A stretch of DNA of 64,000 bases from Coprobacter tertius (GTDB lineage: Bacteria > Bacteroidota > Bacteroidia > Bacteroidales > Coprobacteraceae), in NCBI RefSeq assembly GCF_024330105.1, contig NZ_JANDHW010000003.1:62001-126000 (forward strand), written 5' to 3'. This document shows positions 51,998 to 61,211 of this stretch, piece after piece. The notes below the pieces were generated by a model that was not told where the DNA came from, did not search any database, and was given only the letters and a program-made list of their open reading frames with translations. A program made the translations under genes and the position numbers. Within the stretch, counting starts at the first letter, position 1, and every line of letters starts with the position of its first letter.

Positions 51998-53458
51998 TTA
52001 GTTTATTGAGCTGTATATCAATTTTAATTTAATATTTTCGGTATCAATCTCAGCTTGTGCCGGATAGGCAATATATGGAGATATGCTCGATACTACTGTT
52101 ACTTGTTGATAGTATTCATTTATGACTGTCTTTGTTTCGATATTTATCGGTACTAACAATATTTCTTCGTTGTATTCGGGATGTGAACCATTAAGAAACC
52201 AGGTTTCTGGCTGGTCATATTTGGCATCGTTCCCCATAATGGTCGTGAAGAAATCACGTATATTGCCGAAATCGTAACTATGTGTATTCGAGTTATAAGT
52301 TGCATAGAAATAATTTTTCGAATCGGTTAGTAACCGTTTGGTGAAAAATTTATTTAAGTCCATTTCCACTTTATTTCCATCTTGGTCGGTCGATTCACCC
52401 TGTTTACGAATAAAGAGAAGATAGGGTGGTGGAATGACTCCGTAATCATTTTTTGCCGGTTTTACAATAGGAACCGAAAGGGTTATCCCGTTTAACATAG
52501 CGATATTACCTTGCGTTTCTTTTGTTTTAAGATAGGTGTTTATTATTTCGCGTGTAGGAATCGTTATTTGAGCATTGTATCCGACAGGTGCCTGAATAAT
52601 CGTTTTTCCTTGTGCGATCAAATTTTCTACTTTGGGGGCGATTGTTCTTTCGATATGGTTTACCGTAGGTACCATATTGTTTACCGAAAAACCATGCGTA
52701 ATATAAGGTATAATAGAATCTGTCACTCCGTCGTATGCTTTTACTGTTCTATGATGATACCACGATATTACCGATTGTTCTATATTAATAAGCGATCCGA
52801 TACCGTAACTGTTTTTTATGTATAATCCAGGGAAAATGTCTGGGAGACGGTCGATGTCGGTAAAGGCCGAAGGGTCTTCTTTGAATTTGTCATACAAAAA
52901 TTTGGCGAAAGACTGCGGTAATTTCGTATCAATATATTTGGCGCCAGTTGTTGTTAAGGAATCGGGGATGCTTAATTTGGATGCAGAATAGCTGGTTTTG
53001 TTCAAAAAATCGTTCGACTGATCGTAATAATTATTCGGATCGAGATTACTGTATAGGGGTGTTTCGAGTTTTTTGTTTAATTTGTAAACACTTAGTTGCA
53101 TAGGGGCTAAGGAGTCTCCCCAGAACTTCGAATCTTTGAATCCCATTGATAATACTAAAGAGTCGATATTGGCCCACTCGATCGTATCGATACTCGAGAG
53201 ATAAATAAACTGAGTAAGATAGCCAGCCTTAACACTCCCGAAATCGGGTATATTTAATGAACCGATCATTTGCGTTAATGTACGGTTCGGTATATTTTCG
53301 CAACTGATCGATTGAGTCTTTACTTTTTTGCTGAATGTTGAGTCTACCGAGATTGTAATCACGGAAGAGTCGATCGAGGATCCGATCTGATCGAGGTCGT
53401 CCTCGCAGGAGATCATTGTTGCAATCAATGCAAAAGGCAATAACCAATGAAGTTTCAT
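51998..53458 (-). CDS. DUF4270 lipoprotein
   Basis: 486 aa from the ATG at 53458. Lipoprotein signal ending ATMISCED (Cys18). The mature part is beta-rich: EDDLDQIGSS, SISCENIPNRTLTQMIGSLNIPDFGSVKAGYLTQF, and C-terminal DTENIKLKLIYS strands typical of DUF4270. The function is unknown. In Bacteroidetes, DUF4270 genes often sit next to a short glycogen-synthase-like gene and panC, as here. The start at 53458 is preferred over 53494, which lies inside the upstream gene and would bury the signal peptide. Confidence 0.85.
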   Translation of the reverse strand: MKLHWLLPFALIATMISCEDDLDQIGSSIDSSVITISVDSTFSKKVKTQSISCENIPNRTLTQMIGSLNIPDFGSVKAGYLTQFIYLSSIDTIEWANIDSLVLSMGFKDSKFWGDSLAPMQLSVYKLNKKLETPLYSNLDPNNYYDQSNDFLNKTSYSASKLSIPDSLTTTGAKYIDTKLPQSFAKFLYDKFKEDPSAFTDIDRLPDIFPGLYIKNSYGIGSLINIEQSVISWYHHRTVKAYDGVTDSIIPYITHGFSVNNMVPTVNHIERTIAPKVENLIAQGKTIIQAPVGYNAQITIPTREIINTYLKTKETQGNIAMLNGITLSVPIVKPAKNDYGVIPPPYLLFIRKQGESTDQDGNKVEMDLNKFFTKRLLTDSKNYFYATYNSNTHSYDFGNIRDFFTTIMGNDAKYDQPETWFLNGSHPEYNEEILLVPINIETKTVINEYYQQVTVVSSISPYIAYPAQAEIDTENIKLKLIYSSIN

Positions 53459-53472
53459 AAGATTTTCGTTAC

Positions 53473-54297
53473 TTATTTGTTGGCATTTTCCCAAACAGTA
53501 TCATAGAACTCATTATAAGCATCGATGTATGTTTCGGGATTCTGATAGGGTAAGAATGGTTTTCCTGATGATTGAGCGTATGTCATAACATCGGGATTTA
53601 TCATTTCGCTAGCCTGTATTACGCCATCGGAATAATTGATGGCTAATTTCGATAATGTAGCATAATCGACAGGTTCGTTATCCTTGAAATTTAAACTTCC
53701 CGCATCAATATCGTCTGAAGTAAGTTTGGCTGCTAAACCTGGTTTAAGTGGAGATTTAAAATCATTTTCATAAACAGAGAAAACGATTTTCGAATCCCTG
53801 AATGAGGGATCTTCGGCATATACTTTTTTTATGTAAAGTGGAGCAAGGGCCGTCATCCATCCATGGCAATGAATAATATCTGGAACCCAACGGAGTTTTT
53901 TTACAGTTTCCATAACTCCTCTTACATAAAATATGCTTCTTTCATCATTGTCTTCGAACTCGACCCCGTTTTCATCCTGTAAAGTAGCTTTACGCTGGAA
54001 ATAATCATCATTATCGATAAAATAAACCTGCATGCGTGCAGATTGGATAGATGCGACTTTGATAATAAGGGGATGGTCGGTATCGTCGATGATCAGATTC
54101 ATACCTGATAATCGGATAACTTCGTGCAGCTGGTTTCTGCGTTCGTTAATCGTTCCGTATTTGGGCATGAATGTCCGTATTTCGCGTCCGTGTTCCTGGA
54201 TCCCTTGTGGCAGATTCCGACATATAGTAGCGATTTCCGATTCCGGAAGATACGGTGTAATTTCTTGTGTAATAAATAATACCTTACTGGCTTTCAT
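53473..54297 (-). CDS. Half-length GT5 (glycogen synthase-like) protein, N-terminal domain only
   Basis: 274 aa. It matches the N-terminal Rossmann domain of glycogen/starch synthases: VLFITQEITPYLPESEIATICRNLPQGI, REIRTFMPKYG, DNDERSIFYVRGVMETV, PDIIHCHGWMTALAPLYIK. It ends at about residue 274 where full enzymes begin the second, nucleotide-sugar-binding domain, so no complete GT-B site is present. The ADP-glucose-contacting KTGG-like start is replaced by EITPYLPESE. It may be regulatory or require a partner. A minus-strand TATCTTTG box at 54338-54331 is its likely promoter. DUF4270 follows after 14 bases. Confidence 0.82.
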   Translation of the reverse strand: MKASKVLFITQEITPYLPESEIATICRNLPQGIQEHGREIRTFMPKYGTINERRNQLHEVIRLSGMNLIIDDTDHPLIIKVASIQSARMQVYFIDNDDYFQRKATLQDENGVEFEDNDERSIFYVRGVMETVKKLRWVPDIIHCHGWMTALAPLYIKKVYAEDPSFRDSKIVFSVYENDFKSPLKPGLAAKLTSDDIDAGSLNFKDNEPVDYATLSKLAINYSDGVIQASEMINPDVMTYAQSSGKPFLPYQNPETYIDAYNEFYDTVWENANK

Positions 54298-54330
54298 TTT
54301 TAAAGTCCTCTTATCTCAAAAATTGTCCTG

Positions 54331-54338
54331 CAAAGATA
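54331..54338 (-). promoter_or_regulatory. -7 box of the GT5-DUF4270 operon
   Basis: Minus-strand TATCTTTG, an exact TAnnTTTG match, 34 bases before the ATG at 54297. A TTTG upstream is 23 bases away, slightly far. Confidence 0.45.
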
Positions 54339-54559
54339 ATAAAAAAATTATCGTAAAACTCCAAATATTAGAAGTATTAACAAGTCATAGATGCATATCG
54401 TATCATTTATATTTCTTTTTGTTATGGTTTGTAAACTTACAGATTTGGTTGAAAAGTCCCTGTATTATAATTTATAGTAATATCGAAACATTTTTTCTTT
54501 AATGCTTCTTTGTTTGGGTTTTATTTACTTCTTTTGCATCCGATTTTAAAAGATTAGAA

Positions 54560-55405
54560 ATGAAAGTAATTACTAAGATCGCCGATTTACAACGGGAAGT
54601 AGCTGCTGTTAAGGGAGTTGGTGGAAAAGTCGGTCTCGTTCCTACTATGGGGGCACTACATAACGGACATTTACAATTAGTAAAACGTTGTGTATCCGAG
54701 AACGATTGCTGTATTGTAAGTGTATTTGTGAATCCCACACAATTTAATGACAAAAACGATCTGCTGCATTATCCTCGTTCTCTCGAAAATGATTGTAAGT
54801 TACTCGAATCGGTCGGTTGCTGTATTGCCTTTGCTCCAGCGGTAGAAGAAATGTATCCCGAGGAAGATACGCGTGTCTTTAATCTCGGTAAAGTAGCTGA
54901 GGTGATGGAGGGTAAATATAGGCCCGGACATTTTAACGGTGTCGCACAGATTGTTAGTAAGCTTTTTTATGCAGCTACTCCTGATCGTGCTTATTTTGGA
55001 GAAAAGGATTTTCAACAAATTGCGGTGATACGCTCGATGGCAAAACTTATCGATTCTCCGGTAGAGATTATCGATTGCCCTATTGTGCGTGAAGAAGACG
55101 GCATGGCTTTGAGTAGTCGAAACGCTCGCCTTACCCCTGAACAAAGAAAAAATGCAGTAAATATATCTGCTACTTTATTTAAAAGTCGTAACTTTGCATC
55201 TGGTCATTCAGTAACCGAAACGCTTAATTATGTGGTAGATACTGTTAATGCTGTTCCCGGGCTAGAAGTTGAATATTATGAGATTGTCGATGGGAATACT
55301 TTATTGCCGGTAAGTGATTGGAATGAGTCGGATTTTATTGTCGGTTGTATTACCGTTTATTGTGGTGAAGTTCGTCTTATCGATAATATTGCGTACCGTC
55401 GTTAA
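54560..55405 (+). CDS. panC: Pantothenate synthetase
   Basis: 281 aa. It condenses pantoate and beta-alanine with ATP to give pantothenate for CoA. Signatures are [18 protein letters not shown] (the HIGH-like nucleotide motif), [47 protein letters not shown], and the KMSKS-equivalent [14 protein letters not shown]. It is divergent from the half-length GT5 gene. panD follows after 34 bases, giving the usual panC-panD pair. Confidence 0.97.
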   Translation: MKVITKIADLQREVAAVKGVGGKVGLVPTMGALHNGHLQLVKRCVSENDCCIVSVFVNPTQFNDKNDLLHYPRSLENDCKLLESVGCCIAFAPAVEEMYPEEDTRVFNLGKVAEVMEGKYRPGHFNGVAQIVSKLFYAATPDRAYFGEKDFQQIAVIRSMAKLIDSPVEIIDCPIVREEDGMALSSRNARLTPEQRKNAVNISATLFKSRNFASGHSVTETLNYVVDTVNAVPGLEVEYYEIVDGNTLLPVSDWNESDFIVGCITVYCGEVRLIDNIAYRR

Positions 55406-55439
55406 AATATAAAGTTGTTTAATAAAAAGAGGATACAAT

Positions 55440-55793
55440 ATGTTAATAGAAGTCGTAAAATCCAAGATACATCGTGTAACTGTGACTCAAGCCGATCTGA
55501 ATTATATCGGTAGTATCACCATCGATGAGGATCTTATGGATGCGGCCAATATCATTGCAAACGAGAAAGTAGATATTGTAAATAATAATAATGGAGAACG
55601 GTTTTCGACCTATGTGATTAAAGGAGAACGCGGTTCTGGGGTTGTGTGTCTTAATGGGGCTGCGGCCCGTAAGGTGCAACCCGGAGACATCGTTATTATT
55701 ATGTCTTATGCTATGATGGATTTTGAAGAAGCCCGAAATTTTAAACCTTCGGTGATTTTCCCCGATACTAAGACGAATAAACTTATTAAATAA
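55440..55793 (+). CDS. panD: Aspartate 1-decarboxylase proenzyme
   Basis: 117 aa. Decarboxylates L-aspartate to beta-alanine, the second substrate of PanC. Self-cleavage between G24 and S25 (NYIGSITID) makes the pyruvoyl group on the alpha chain. [19 protein letters not shown] and the [13 protein letters not shown] end are conserved. It is co-transcribed with panC and is followed by a hairpin at 55850. Confidence 0.97.
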   Translation: MLIEVVKSKIHRVTVTQADLNYIGSITIDEDLMDAANIIANEKVDIVNNNNGERFSTYVIKGERGSGVVCLNGAAARKVQPGDIVIIMSYAMMDFEEARNFKPSVIFPDTKTNKLIK

Positions 55794-55849
55794 TTGTAGC
55801 TGTACCTGGGAAACAATTTGTTTCTATAATGAGTATGGTACAGGAAATT

Positions 55850-55875
55850 ACCCACCTGTTGAGGTGGGTTTCTTT
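55850..55875 (+). terminator. Terminator of panC-panD
   Basis: 8-bp GC-rich perfect stem ACCCACCT (55850-55857) with AGGTGGGT (55862-55869), 4-base loop, followed by T-rich sequence. Confidence 0.8.
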
Positions 55876-55936
55876 ATCTAAATATGGTACGTGGATGAGA
55901 TAGTTTCCTGAGGACAGAAAAAATGGAATTTTTGTA

Positions 55937-57262
55937 ATGTTTACACGTAAAGAGATATGGACGGTGTCTTATCCTATCCTGATAAGTCTTGTCGTACAAA
56001 ATCTTATCAATATAACCGATACGGCATTTTTGGGTAGGGTTGGCGAAGTAGAATTGGGTGCGTCTGCTTTGGCTGGTGTATATTATATGGCTGTGTATAT
56101 GATCGGTTTCGGTTTCAGTACCGGATCGCAGATATTGATGGCCAGGCGTAACGGAGAAAAACGCTTTAAGGATATCGGCAGTATTATGTTGCAAAGTACC
56201 TTTTTCCTTATTTTGTTAGCTGCTTTGTTATGGGGACTTAATGATTTCTGTTCGCCGTGGTTTTTACGATTGATGATAAACTCGAAAGAGATTTATAATG
56301 CGACGACCGAATATCTCGATTATCGTATATACGGGTTGTTTTTTTCGTTTATCTCAGCGATGTTTCGGGCCTTTTATGTAGGAATAACCAAAACTCGCAT
56401 ATTAACGGTGAATGCCATTATAATGGCGGTATCGAATATTATTCTTAATTATATTTTTATATTCGGTAAATTCGGATGTCCCGCGATGGGAATCGGAGGG
56501 GCAGCTTTAGGATCGGTATTATCTGAATTGATTTCGGTAATCTATTATATCTTATATACCAATGTAAAAGTAGATACGAAGAAATATGCTTTTTTCGATT
56601 TTACTCATTTTGATCCGAAGGTGATCGTGAGAGTATTGAATGTTTCTATCTGGACTATGATACAATTTTTTATTCCCATCATAACCTGGTTTGTATTTTT
56701 TGTCGCAATAGAACATTTAGGAGAACGTCAGTTGGCGATTGCAAATATCGTACGCAGTGTTTCCACTATATTTTTTATGCCGGTTAATGCATTTGCCGCT
56801 ACAGCTTGTACTCTTGTGAGTAATGCTATGGGAGCCGGACACCCGGATGAAGTCCCTCGTATTTCGCTGAGGATAATGAAAATGTGTTATATGGTCATTC
56901 TTCCCTTGATGTTACTGGTATTTTTATGGCCTTCGTTATTATTACGTATATATACCGATAACCAGGAACTTATACAAGGGAGTATCTTGTCTATGTATGT
57001 TATGGTATTGTATTATTTCTTGGCAGTACCGGGTAGTATATGGTTTCATACGGTTGCCGGAACCGGAAATACACGTACTACTATGGTGATCGAAACATTT
57101 ACGGCTTTTGTATATATGGTTGCTATTTATGTGATAATACTTCTCTTCCGACCGGCAAATGTAGCTTTATGCTGGTTTGTAGAATACATATATTGGGCTG
57201 TCTTACTTTTGCTTTCGTGGTTGTATATAAAAAAAGCCCGTTGGCAAAACAAAAAAATATAG
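55937..57262 (+). CDS. MATE-family efflux transporter
   Basis: 441 aa, 12 membrane helices in two homologous halves. N-terminal RKEIWTVSYPILISLVVQNL, DTAFLGRVGEVELGASALAG, GFGFSTGSQILMARRNGE, and in the second half NAFAATACTLVSNAMGAG are MATE signatures. The family exports drugs, dyes or metabolites with Na+ or H+ antiport. The substrate is not evident. It stands between panD (terminator in between) and ffh (72-base gap with an ffh promoter box), so it is probably its own unit. Confidence 0.94.
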   Translation: MFTRKEIWTVSYPILISLVVQNLINITDTAFLGRVGEVELGASALAGVYYMAVYMIGFGFSTGSQILMARRNGEKRFKDIGSIMLQSTFFLILLAALLWGLNDFCSPWFLRLMINSKEIYNATTEYLDYRIYGLFFSFISAMFRAFYVGITKTRILTVNAIIMAVSNIILNYIFIFGKFGCPAMGIGGAALGSVLSELISVIYYILYTNVKVDTKKYAFFDFTHFDPKVIVRVLNVSIWTMIQFFIPIITWFVFFVAIEHLGERQLAIANIVRSVSTIFFMPVNAFAATACTLVSNAMGAGHPDEVPRISLRIMKMCYMVILPLMLLVFLWPSLLLRIYTDNQELIQGSILSMYVMVLYYFLAVPGSIWFHTVAGTGNTRTTMVIETFTAFVYMVAIYVIILLFRPANVALCWFVEYIYWAVLLLLSWLYIKKARWQNKKI

Positions 57263-57282
57263 AGAATCCCAACCTTTTTTTG

Positions 57283-57290
57283 TACTTTTG
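57283..57290 (+). promoter_or_regulatory. -7 box of ffh
   Basis: TACTTTTG followed by CG, matching TAnnTTTG, about 45 bases upstream of the ATG. No -33 TTG at the usual spacing. Confidence 0.45.
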
Positions 57291-57334
57291 CGTCTTATGG
57301 AAAAATTGTAAAAGAAAAAAAGAAATAAGATACT

Positions 57335-58663
57335 ATGTTTGAGAATTTAAGCGAAAGACTTGAACGGTCATTTAAAATATTGAAAGGTGAAGGGAAAATC
57401 ACCGAAATAAATGTGGCCGAGACTCTGAAAGATGTACGTAAAGCGTTACTCGATGCAGATGTTAACTACAAAGTGGCCAAACAGTTTACCGACACGGTAA
57501 AAACAAAAGCGTTGGGAATGGACGTGCTTACGGCTGTTAAACCGGGGCAGTTGATGGTAAAAATCGTTCATGACGAATTGGCGACCCTGATGGGAGGTGA
57601 CGCAGTGGATATAAACATAACCGGTTCTCCGGCTATTATACTCATGTCGGGGTTACAGGGATCGGGTAAAACGACGTTTTCGGGTAAGCTGGCTAATTTG
57701 CTAAAGACAAAACGTTCGAAAAAGCCATTGCTTGTTGCCGGTGACGTATATCGTCCGGCTGCGATCGAACAGTTAAAGGTTCTCGGAGAACAGATACAAG
57801 TACCTGTATATAGTGAAGAAGGCAATAAAAATCCGGTTGAAATCGCAAAAAATGCAATTAAACAGGCAAAAGTCGACGGGAATGATTTGGTAATTATCGA
57901 TACCGCTGGTCGTTTGGCTGTAGATGAGCAAATGATGCAGGAAATTCAATCAATTAAAGATGCTGTAAAACCTCAGGAAATTCTTTTTGTTGTAGATTCC
58001 ATGACGGGGCAAGATGCGGTAAATACTGCCAAGGAATTTAATGATCGACTGGATTTTACGGGAGTGGTATTGACAAAACTCGATGGTGATACCCGGGGTG
58101 GTGCTGCATTGTCGATACGTACAGTCGTAAATAAACCTATAAAATTTGTAGGTACGGGAGAGAAGATGGAAGCACTCGATGTTTTCCATCCGGCACGTAT
58201 GGCCGACCGTATTCTCGGAATGGGAGACATTGTTTCACTGGTAGAACGGGCTCAAGAACAGTATAATGAAGAAGAAGCCAAACGCTTACAGAAAAAAATT
58301 GCCAAAAATCAATTCGATTTCAATGATTTTATAAGCCAGATACAGCAGATAAAGAAAATGGGTAACCTGAAAGAATTGGCTTCTATGATACCGGGAGTGG
58401 GAAAAGCGATTAAGGATATGGATATCGATGACAATGCTTTTAAAAGTATCGAAGCGATTATTTATTCGATGACACCTAAAGAAAGGACCAATCCCGAAGT
58501 TCTTAACGGTAGTCGTCGTCAGCGTATTGCTAAAGGAAGCGGTACTTCTATTCAAGAGGTGAACCGATTGATTAAGCAATTTGATGAAACGCGTAAAATG
58601 ATGCGTATGGTGACTCAGACAAAGAATCCGGCTCGAATGATGAAGGGGTTGAAAAGAAGATGA
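57335..58663 (+). CDS. ffh: Signal recognition particle protein Ffh
   Basis: 442 aa. N domain about 1-85; G domain with GLQGSGKTTFSGKLA, AGDVYRPAAIEQL, DTAGRLAVDEQMM, TKLDGDTRGG; and a methionine-rich M domain about 300-442 (GSRRQRIAKGSGTSIQEVNRLIKQF and RKMMRMV) that holds 4.5S RNA and signal peptides. It works with FtsY, encoded at 41 kb. No SRP RNA gene is visible nearby. A long stem-loop lies between it and folD. Confidence 0.97.
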   Translation: MFENLSERLERSFKILKGEGKITEINVAETLKDVRKALLDADVNYKVAKQFTDTVKTKALGMDVLTAVKPGQLMVKIVHDELATLMGGDAVDINITGSPAIILMSGLQGSGKTTFSGKLANLLKTKRSKKPLLVAGDVYRPAAIEQLKVLGEQIQVPVYSEEGNKNPVEIAKNAIKQAKVDGNDLVIIDTAGRLAVDEQMMQEIQSIKDAVKPQEILFVVDSMTGQDAVNTAKEFNDRLDFTGVVLTKLDGDTRGGAALSIRTVVNKPIKFVGTGEKMEALDVFHPARMADRILGMGDIVSLVERAQEQYNEEEAKRLQKKIAKNQFDFNDFISQIQQIKKMGNLKELASMIPGVGKAIKDMDIDDNAFKSIEAIIYSMTPKERTNPEVLNGSRRQRIAKGSGTSIQEVNRLIKQFDETRKMMRMVTQTKNPARMMKGLKRR

Positions 58664-58690
58664 CTTTTCCAAAACAGTGATATGATGGAG

Positions 58691-58776
58691 ATTGCCGGCT
58701 TTGGATACGAGTTTTTACCTTTCCGTATTACTTTATGCGGGATAGATAAAGACGGAGACAAAGCCGGTAATTTTTT
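58691..58776 (+). terminator. Long-loop hairpin between ffh and folD
   Basis: 13-bp stem (one G-T), 58691-58703 with 58759-58771, followed by TTTTTT. The 55-base loop holds an inner TCCGT/ACGGA pairing. It could be a terminator of ffh or a structured leader of folD. Confidence 0.55.
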
Positions 58777-58799
58777 AAGATAACCATAAAATAGATGCT

Positions 58800-59681
58800 A
58801 TGCAGTTGATAGACGGGAAGGCTATAGCCGATCAGATCAAAAGTGAAATTGCGCTCGAGGTTGAGCAGATAAAGGCGGCAGGAGGGAAGATACCTCATTT
58901 GGCAGCCGTATTGGTAGGGCATGACGGGGGAAGTGAAACATACGTCGCTCATAAGGTAAAAGCTTGTGAACAATGTGGCTTTAAATCGACGTTGATACGG
59001 CTCGAAAGCGATGTGACGGAAAAAGAATTACTGGATGTAGTTGACCGTTTGAATAAGGATGTCGATATCGATGGATTTATAGTACAATTACCGTTGCCCA
59101 AGCATATCTCGGAGCAGAAAGTGATCGAAGCAATCGATTATCGGAAAGACGTGGATGGATTTCATCCTATTAATGTGGGACGTATGTCTATCGGTTTGCC
59201 TTGTTTCGTTTCGGCGACTCCTGCCGGTATTCTGGAATTGCTGAAAAGATATAATATAGAAACAAAAGGAAAACATTGTATTGTATTGGGGCGTAGCAAT
59301 ATTGTAGGGAAACCGGTTGCAACGTTGATGATGCAAAAGTCTAATCCTGGAAATGCTACGGTAACGGTCTGTCACAGTTATTCGACCGATTTAAAAGAGA
59401 TGTGTTTAAAGGCGGATATTATTATTGCCGCTTTGGGTGTTCCTGAATTTTTAAAAGGAAATATGGTAAAAGAAGGAGCGACAGTTATCGACGTAGGAAC
59501 GACACGTGTACCGTCGGATAAGACGAAATCGGGTTTTAAACTTACTGGAGATGTTAAATTCGATGAGGTAGCTCCGAAATGTTCTTATATTACTCCGGTA
59601 CCGGGAGGTGTCGGTCCCATGACAATCGTTTCGTTGATGCGTAACACATTGCTTGCCGGCAAAAAGGCGATATATCAATAA
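58800..59681 (+). CDS. folD: Bifunctional methylenetetrahydrofolate dehydrogenase/cyclohydrolase
   Basis: 293 aa. It interconverts 5,10-methylene-, 5,10-methenyl- and 10-formyl-tetrahydrofolate. Visible: [18 protein letters not shown] with the catalytic lysine region (Y-x3-K), [29 protein letters not shown], the Rossmann [16 protein letters not shown], and the C-terminal [21 protein letters not shown]. All are complete. A hairpin lies before and after the gene. Confidence 0.97.
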   Translation: MQLIDGKAIADQIKSEIALEVEQIKAAGGKIPHLAAVLVGHDGGSETYVAHKVKACEQCGFKSTLIRLESDVTEKELLDVVDRLNKDVDIDGFIVQLPLPKHISEQKVIEAIDYRKDVDGFHPINVGRMSIGLPCFVSATPAGILELLKRYNIETKGKHCIVLGRSNIVGKPVATLMMQKSNPGNATVTVCHSYSTDLKEMCLKADIIIAALGVPEFLKGNMVKEGATVIDVGTTRVPSDKTKSGFKLTGDVKFDEVAPKCSYITPVPGGVGPMTIVSLMRNTLLAGKKAIYQ

Positions 59682-59695
59682 TAGTAATTGTATAG

Positions 59696-59740
59696 GATGC
59701 GAAGTTTTGAGCGAAATCTTAAAACTTCGTATCTTCTCTA
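59696..59740 (+). terminator. Hairpin after folD
   Basis: 13-bp stem with one G-T pair, 59696-59708 with 59721-59733, loop 12 bases, followed by a partly T-rich tail. Confidence 0.6.
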
Positions 59741-59750
59741 ATTTAATTGC

Positions 59751-60932
59751 ATGAAAACACATTTAATTAATAAGCGATCTTTAGTTATACTGAGGTATTT
59801 GTCTGAGGTATTTCTTTTTATTATTATTTCCTTATATGCTTGTACCAGTAATTCTCAGGAAAAACATAACCATAGGTATGGAGAACGATCTTTTAATTAT
59901 GAATCCCGTTCAGATACTCTTACTCTTTTGTTTGTAGGAGATGCTATGCAGCATTTGCCACAAGTTACGAATGCTAAGATTGAGGGAGGATTTGATTACG
60001 ACGCCTGTTTCGATAAGATAAGAAATGAAGTGCGATCGGTAGATATTGCTGTAGTGAATTTTGAAACTACTTTAGGTGGAAAACCTTATTCTGGATATCC
60101 TCAGTTTAGTTCACCTCGTGAATATGCGGCTGCTTTAAAAAATGCAGGTTTCGGTATATTTCTTACTGCAAATAATCATTGCCTCGATCGTTACACAAAG
60201 GGACTAAACCGTACCATTGCCGCCCTCGATACTTTGGGTATAACTCATTTGGGTACTTATACCGATTCGGTTAGCCGAGTACACGAATATCCCTTGATTA
60301 TCGATAAGAATAATATTCGTATGGCTTTTTTCAATTATACGTATGGTACAAATGGTATCGGTGTCATTTTACCGTCGGTTGTAAATTATATCGATACGGT
60401 GCAAATTAAGGCCGATTTGGAAACAGCTAAAATGAAAGGAGCAGAATTGATGATTGCTTGTATTCATTGGGGAGAAGAGTATCATAAAAAACCGACCTAT
60501 TTTCAAAAACAAATAGCTACGTTTCTACGAAGAGAAGGAGTACAGCTTATTATCGGAGCACATCCTCATGTAATACAACCGATGTCGCTCAAAAAAGACT
60601 CTATAGGAGCTTCATGTTTGATTGTGTATTCTCTGGGAAACTTTATCTCGAATATGCAGGATCCCGATACACAGGGAGGCGCTATTGTAAAAGTAAAGGT
60701 AATTAAAAATGATCATGGGATCGATATATCTGATGCCCGTTATGCATTACATTATACCCAGCGTCCTGCTCATCGTGCCGGGAAAGGATATGAGGTTCTT
60801 CCTGCTGCATCTGTATTGCCTTTTGTAAAAGATTCGTTTCCTTTACTGTATATTCCGATGAAACGATTTGTCGAGAATAACCGACATTTCTTACAAGAAA
60901 ATAATTATGGGGTTGAAGAATATATTTTTTGA
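59751..60932 (+). CDS. CapA-family (PGA_cap metallophosphatase-like) lipoprotein
   Basis: 393 aa. The N-terminus has a long basic segment, then a hydrophobic stretch ending SLYACTSN (Cys about 30), so a lipoprotein or membrane-anchored protein. The catalytic-like PGA_cap fold has LLFVGDAMQHLPQV, VVNFETTLGG, FLTANNHCLDR, ACIHWGEEYHKKPTYFQ, and IIGAHPHVIQPM, matching the calcineurin-like metal motif set of CapA. The family is named for poly-gamma-glutamate capsule synthesis, but most Bacteroidetes members have no capsule genes around them, and none are seen here. The role is unknown. Confidence 0.88.
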   Translation: MKTHLINKRSLVILRYLSEVFLFIIISLYACTSNSQEKHNHRYGERSFNYESRSDTLTLLFVGDAMQHLPQVTNAKIEGGFDYDACFDKIRNEVRSVDIAVVNFETTLGGKPYSGYPQFSSPREYAAALKNAGFGIFLTANNHCLDRYTKGLNRTIAALDTLGITHLGTYTDSVSRVHEYPLIIDKNNIRMAFFNYTYGTNGIGVILPSVVNYIDTVQIKADLETAKMKGAELMIACIHWGEEYHKKPTYFQKQIATFLRREGVQLIIGAHPHVIQPMSLKKDSIGASCLIVYSLGNFISNMQDPDTQGGAIVKVKVIKNDHGIDISDARYALHYTQRPAHRAGKGYEVLPAASVLPFVKDSFPLLYIPMKRFVENNRHFLQENNYGVEEYIF

Positions 60933-60951
60933 AAAAAAGACGTCGAAGGTA

Positions 60952-60982
60952 TTGTGTGATTAAAAAAAACTTCATATCTTCG
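60952..60982 (+). promoter_or_regulatory. Promoter of tRNA-His
   Basis: TTG at 60952-60954, 20 bases, TATCTTCG at 60975-60982 (7 of 8 to TAnnTTTG), about 18 bases before the mature tRNA. Confidence 0.5.
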
Positions 60983-60999
60983 CATCGCAATTGAGAAAT

Positions 61000-61077
<78 letters not shown>

Positions 61078-61106
61078 AAGCTATCTGGTTACAGATAGCT
61101 TTTTTA
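61078..61106 (+). terminator. Terminator of tRNA-His
   Basis: 10-bp perfect stem AAGCTATCTG (61078-61087) with CAGATAGCTT (61092-61101), 4-base loop, then TTTTTA. It begins at the base after the encoded CCA. Confidence 0.85.
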
Positions 61107-61155
61107 TTTTATTTACGGAACTAAAAATCCTTTTTATTCGGTATTGTATAAGAAA

Positions 61156-61185
61156 AGGTCCTGTAAATATGTTATTACAGGACCT
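61156..61185 (-). terminator. Terminator of the BSP metallopeptidase gene
   Basis: 11-bp perfect stem, 61156-61166 with 61175-61185, 8-base loop; on the minus strand it is followed by TTTTCTTAT. It lies 26 bases past the stop codon. Confidence 0.8.
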
Positions 61186-61211
61186 GAGAGAATAATATAT
61201 CGGTGATTATT

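Noticed and set aside
54032-54502. 156-codon open frame opposite the GT5 gene
   Set aside because: Its first half is the reverse complement of the GT5 gene, and the rest covers the intergenic promoter region; no family resemblance.
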